Below, piece by piece: positions 11,836 to 14,349 of a DNA stretch of 14,349 bases; within the stretch, counting starts at the first letter, position 1; each line of letters starts with the position of its first letter. The stretch is from assembly GCA_021813005.1 (NCBI GenBank), contig JAKAMH010000016.1:1-14349 (forward strand). Reading direction: 5' to 3'. Position numbers and translations under genes: made by a program. The DNA is from a bacterium (GTDB taxonomy: Bacteria; Patescibacteriota; Microgenomatia; Levybacterales; UBA12049). The notes under the pieces are model-generated. The model was not told the DNA's origin. It was given only the letters and a program-made list of their open reading frames with translations, and made no database searches.

Positions 11836-12504
11836 TTACGGCAAATCAAAAGCAGTAAGCAGGAGGTGTTCCAAAGCGAGTCTCGGGTTGGTATTGGTAT
11901 TTTTGAGGGTTTGATATGTTTGCTGTAACTCCCGGCCTGCCCGGAGATAGGAGGCGTGCTCTTCCGGCTCGTTGGTATTTTTGATCAGGAAGTGAATCGC
12001 CTTGAGTATCGTTTCGAGGTGAGTGAGGAGCGCCTCTTTGTCACGGGCGAGCCTCTCTGCTTCGGCAAGCCGGTCACCGATAGGCAGGCGTGATAAATTC
12101 TTAATGAAAGTGACGGCGGGAGATAAATCCGCCGTTTCCTCTGTCTCGAAGAGACGCAAAACCTGACAGCGTGATCTGATTGTCGGCAACAGGCTCTCCT
12201 CGGAATCCGCGATTATCACTATAATGGTAGAGGCCGGAGGCTCCTCGAGCGTTTTGAGAAGTGCATTTTGGGCCTGCAGCGTGAGCCTCTGCCCGTCCTG
12301 AATGATGATTGCCTTGTATCCACTCTTGATGGGGCGAAGCATAACTTTGCCCTGCATTTGCCTAATATCCTCAATGCCGATACTTGATGTCCCGCTTGGC
12401 AGGATAGAAATATCGATAGTGTCGATCTTATAATCGGCGTAGAGTTTTTCCAAGGCCCTGGTAACTAACGAGCGGCTGCGACTAGCAATGAGGAAACTTG
12501 TCAT
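11836..12504 (-). CDS. holB: DNA polymerase III delta-prime subunit, short form
   Basis: The protein carries the delta-prime/AAA+ clamp-loader signatures SIGIEDIRQM (41-50), AQNALLKTLEEPP (78-90) and LLPTIRSRCQ (105-114, sensor/arginine finger SRC). It would sit in the clamp loader that places the sliding clamp on DNA. It has only 222 residues against about 300-340 in most bacteria. The usual N-terminal part with the Walker A loop and zinc-binding cysteines is missing: only about 40 residues precede IGIEDIR. Delta-prime is not an active ATPase in the well-studied loaders, so loss of Walker A need not abolish function. The frame opens with a TTG at 12537, but the ATG at 12504 is better: a TATAAT box (12511-12516) lies between them. 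rarA follows 17 bases downstream. Confidence 0.88.
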   Translation of the reverse strand: MTSFLIASRSRSLVTRALEKLYADYKIDTIDISILPSGTSSIGIEDIRQMQGKVMLRPIKSGYKAIIIQDGQRLTLQAQNALLKTLEEPPASTIIVIIADSEESLLPTIRSRCQVLRLFETEETADLSPAVTFIKNLSRLPIGDRLAEAERLARDKEALLTHLETILKAIHFLIKNTNEPEEHASYLRAGRELQQTYQTLKNTNTNPRLALEHLLLTAFDLP

Positions 12505-12510
12505 ACACTT

Positions 12511-12516
12511 ATTATA
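12511..12516 (-). promoter_or_regulatory. -10 element of holB
   Basis: A perfect TATAAT on the minus strand ends 6 bases before the holB ATG, predicting that transcription starts at the A of the ATG. The best -35-like match, TTGGAC, lies at 12532-12537 with a short 15-base spacer. The element sits in an 85-base divergent region shared with the kinase promoter. Confidence 0.45.
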
Positions 12517-12552
12517 CGATATAGTCTGTCCGTCCAAGGCTGACCTGTTCCA

Positions 12553-12580
12553 TTGACTCTAGGCTAAGGTGTGCTATGAT
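12553..12580 (+). promoter_or_regulatory. Promoter of the histidine kinase gene
   Basis: TTGACT (12553-12558), a 16-base spacer and TATGAT (12575-12580), with a TGC extension directly before the -10, form a strong sigma70-type promoter. Transcription would begin near 12587, about 3 bases before the ATG at 12590. This rules out the upstream GTG at 12569 as the start. Confidence 0.6.
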
Positions 12581-12589
12581 ACGCACAGC

Positions 12590-13831
12590 ATGCTTGCAAC
12601 AGGTTGGACAGGGGCAGGAGTGTTTCTTGCACAGCAGGTTTACGCTCATAATCATTTTCTGGTTTACCTGGCAGCTTTTCTTCTCATTTGCTTCGTTCTT
12701 TCGCTCTTTATTCCCAGGACCAATAAAATTCGATTTCTCAAGGAGAAGACACAGGCGCGAATGTTCCGGATAAACCTGTTGGGGTTATTTCTGGTTGTGT
12801 TTGGGAGTCTGTCGTACTGGGGTATTGATACTTATGTCACGAGACTTCCCCACCCTGTCGTGCCCTTCATTTTCTTTGTCTTAATTTACGCGATTATTTT
12901 TGGCTTTGGCAATTCATTTATTGTTTTTATTTTCTCTACCTGGTTTGTACTTGAGTACTTGTATCGGGCAAACCTTTTGAGTGTTGAGCACTCACTGTCT
13001 GTGATATTGACAATTCTGGCACTTCTGCTCGGTCTGGTAATCGGTTTGATCATCCATATCTACCAGAGACGTTTGCGCTGGCGAATTGAAGAGCTTAGGG
13101 CCCTTGTCAAATTGCGAGACCAACTGACATCAGAAACAGCACATGAGTTGAAGACACCGCTGACGACGATCAAACTATATGCGCAGATGATCGAAAAATC
13201 GGCCGGCAAGAAAATGACAAGGTCCGATCTTCTGGAGAAGATTGGCATGATCGAACTGGAGGCAGACAAACTGACGGTCCTGATTGATAGCCTGCTTGAG
13301 TTTTCCCGCTTGCAGTCAGGAAAGCTGAAGCTCAATACTGACCTTTTTAATCTCTCAGACATGACTGCGGAGCGGGTGAAAGCTATGCGCGAGATATGGC
13401 CGGATCATACATTTGTCCTAGGACATATGCCTAAAAATGCGATTATTCTGGGAGATAAACTCCGGCTTGACCAAGTATTGAGTAATCTTTTGACCAATGC
13501 TGCCAAATACTCACCCCAAAACACTCCCATTACGGTGCGGCTTTCCCAGACGGCGGGCGAGTATATCCTTACCGTGACAGACAAAGGCTATGGTATTCCC
13601 CCCGCGGTGCAAAAGCGCATTTTTGAGCCGTTTTACCAGTTGGAAGGCGCTGATAAACTTGGTTTCAACGGGCTGGGTCTCGGACTGTATATCTGCCAGC
13701 AAATACTCTCCCGGCATAACGGTTCAATTTCCGTCTCTTCCCAACCCGGCAGAGGATCAACGTTTTTTGTCTCACTGCCGCGCTCTCAAAAACGGCCAGG
13801 ACATGCCCGTTTTGCCCCCGTCATTTCTTGA
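12590..13831 (+). CDS. Membrane-bound sensor histidine kinase
   Basis: The 413-residue protein has about five membrane helices (near residues 23-41, 61-79, 90-107, 108-124 and 136-157) and almost no extracellular loop. It probably senses a signal within or at the membrane. The HisKA helix follows with the phospho-acceptor His185 in SETAHELKTPLTTIKLYAQM. The ATPase domain has the N box QVLSNLLTNAAKYSP (295-309), G1 DKGYGIP (331-337), the F box IFEPFYQ and G2 GLGLGLYI (361-368), so it should be an active kinase. No response regulator gene is adjacent in the window; the next gene is a pilus/secretion ATPase. I use the ATG at 12590 because the GTG at 12569 lies inside the promoter. The gene ends with TGA. 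The signal and partner are unknown. Confidence 0.92.
   Translation: MLATGWTGAGVFLAQQVYAHNHFLVYLAAFLLICFVLSLFIPRTNKIRFLKEKTQARMFRINLLGLFLVVFGSLSYWGIDTYVTRLPHPVVPFIFFVLIYAIIFGFGNSFIVFIFSTWFVLEYLYRANLLSVEHSLSVILTILALLLGLVIGLIIHIYQRRLRWRIEELRALVKLRDQLTSETAHELKTPLTTIKLYAQMIEKSAGKKMTRSDLLEKIGMIELEADKLTVLIDSLLEFSRLQSGKLKLNTDLFNLSDMTAERVKAMREIWPDHTFVLGHMPKNAIILGDKLRLDQVLSNLLTNAAKYSPQNTPITVRLSQTAGEYILTVTDKGYGIPPAVQKRIFEPFYQLEGADKLGFNGLGLGLYICQQILSRHNGSISVSSQPGRGSTFFVSLPRSQKRPGHARFAPVIS
13788..13814 (+). terminator. Possible terminator inside the 3' end of the kinase gene
   Basis: AAAACGG (13789-13795) and CCGTTTT (13807-13813) are exact complements around an 11-base loop, with A bases before and T bases within the right arm. 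The hairpin lies in the last codons of the kinase, before the promoter of the next gene. The T run belongs to the stem, so termination efficiency is uncertain. Confidence 0.3.
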
Positions 13832-13864
13832 CATTGGTCGCCGTTCTCACCTACTATTATAGTA
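13828..13864 (+). promoter_or_regulatory. pilB promoter with a 13-base palindrome
   Basis: A perfect -35, TTGACA (13828-13833), overlaps the kinase stop codon. TACTAT (13852-13857) follows after 18 bases and ends 7 bases before the ATG. The hexamer is the left arm of an exact palindrome TACTAT-T-ATAGTA (13852-13864) that runs up to the start codon and could be an operator. Transcription would begin at or next to the ATG. Confidence 0.5.
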
Positions 13865-14349
13865 ATGCCCGATACAGCCTACGCTTCGCAAAATGTACCA
13901 GTTGGTCAGACAGTTCCCTCGCAGTCGCTGTCGGATACCAATTCGATAGTCGACCTGCTCTACTCTGAACACTTGCTCTCGGACGAGCAGTACAGTGATA
14001 TCAAAGTAAAAAGCGCGACAATGGGCAAGACACCGGAGGCCATACTTGACTCGCTTAGTATTGTTCCGGAGGCTAAGATAGCCGAAGCACGGGCAAAACT
14101 GCTGGGTATCCCGTTTATCTCGCTTGCCACTACTTCTTTCTCCCCCCAGGCACTGGGACTTTTGCCGCGGGCCGTGGTGGAGCGTTTTGCACTAATCCCG
14201 TTTTTTTATGACGATAAGGCAAAATCACTTTCGATTGCTATGGCAAATCCGGTAGATCTTGATGCGATCGACTTTGTTAGGCAAAAGACCGGACTGACGA
14301 TCAAAACATTTGCGGCTGCCCCAAGCGAGGTGGCAACCGCGATTGACCA
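13865..14349 (+). CDS. pilB: PilB/GspE-type ATPase, N-terminal part (cut by window edge)
   Basis: The frame is open from the ATG at 13865 to the window end, 161 complete codons. After a polar N-terminus of about 28 residues there is a helical MshEN/T2SSE_N-type region. It has IVDLLYSEHLLSDEQYSDI, then KLLGIPFISL, LLPRAVVERFALIPF and SIAMANPVDLDAIDFVRQKT, followed by the beginning of TIKTFAAAPSEV. This pattern is typical of the N-terminal domain of type IV pilus assembly ATPase PilB and type II secretion ATPase GspE. The Walker motifs would come later and are not seen. The protein powers pilus or pseudopilus extension at the inner face of the membrane. In a CPR-like cell a type IV pilus, used for host attachment or DNA uptake, is the likelier role. 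PilB versus GspE cannot be decided here. Confidence 0.82.
   Translation, partial: MPDTAYASQNVPVGQTVPSQSLSDTNSIVDLLYSEHLLSDEQYSDIKVKSATMGKTPEAILDSLSIVPEAKIAEARAKLLGIPFISLATTSFSPQALGLLPRAVVERFALIPFFYDDKAKSLSIAMANPVDLDAIDFVRQKTGLTIKTFAAAPSEVATAID

Noticed and set aside
12505..12537. holB start at the TTG at 12537
   Set aside because: The TATAAT box at 12511-12516 lies inside this extension, and the ATG at 12504 begins the recognisable protein.
12569..12589. Kinase start at the GTG at 12569
   Set aside because: It falls within the TTGACT/TATGAT promoter, upstream of the predicted transcript start.
1..14349. Alternative code with TGA as glycine
   Set aside because: carA and the kinase end at TGA at the expected family lengths, and no conserved motif needs TGA read through.
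1..14349. CRISPR arrays, tRNA/rRNA genes, transposases or integrases
   Set aside because: No regularly spaced repeats, cloverleaf-like sequence or recombinase motifs were found by reading both strands.

Overview
This window looks like a chromosomal segment of a Patescibacteria/CPR bacterium, most likely Microgenomates-like. That placement is an inference from the streamlined, gene-dense layout, the very short DNA polymerase delta-prime subunit, the divergent FolD, and DNA gyrase subunits that are clearly bacterial but diverged. TGA is used as a stop codon (carA, the histidine kinase), so the code is not the TGA=Gly code of Gracilibacteria and Absconditabacteria. No rRNA, tRNA, CRISPR array, insertion sequence or integrase was seen. 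No gene-free stretch exceeds about 225 bases.

Left part (1-2300, minus strand): a pyrimidine operon, transcribed pyrB - carA - carB, with carB cut by the window edge. These enzymes turn glutamine, bicarbonate and ATP into carbamoyl phosphate and then carbamoyl aspartate. The protein sequences resemble the eukaryotic CAD/CPS type more than E. coli CarAB. A structured leader ending in a T6 run lies directly before the pyrB start. Positions 2301-3620 form an accessory patch: a plus-strand orphan gene (2459-2896), a perfect hairpin, and a more AT-rich minus-strand pair made of a small DUF5678-like protein and a retropepsin-like aspartic protease.

Middle part (3624-12504, minus strand): a core information-processing block. 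In transcription order it is holB (delta-prime), rarA/mgsA, gyrB, an unknown 192-residue gene, ppa, gyrA and folD. It joins clamp loading and fork maintenance, both gyrase subunits, pyrophosphate removal and one-carbon metabolism. Several of these genes have their own promoter.

Right part (12590-14349, plus strand): a membrane sensor histidine kinase, divergent from holB, followed by the N-terminal part of a PilB/GspE-type ATPase of a type IV pilus or type II secretion machine.

The most interesting window-wide signal is promoter geometry. Seven genes (the DUF5678-like gene, folD, rarA, holB, gyrB, the kinase and pilB) have a -10-like hexamer ending only 6-9 bases before the start codon. This predicts leaderless or almost leaderless mRNAs. 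In contrast, ppa, gyrA and the 2459 gene carry Shine-Dalgarno sequences. The geometry also corrects several start codons: gyrB 10548, holB 12504, kinase 12590 and pyrB 2234.
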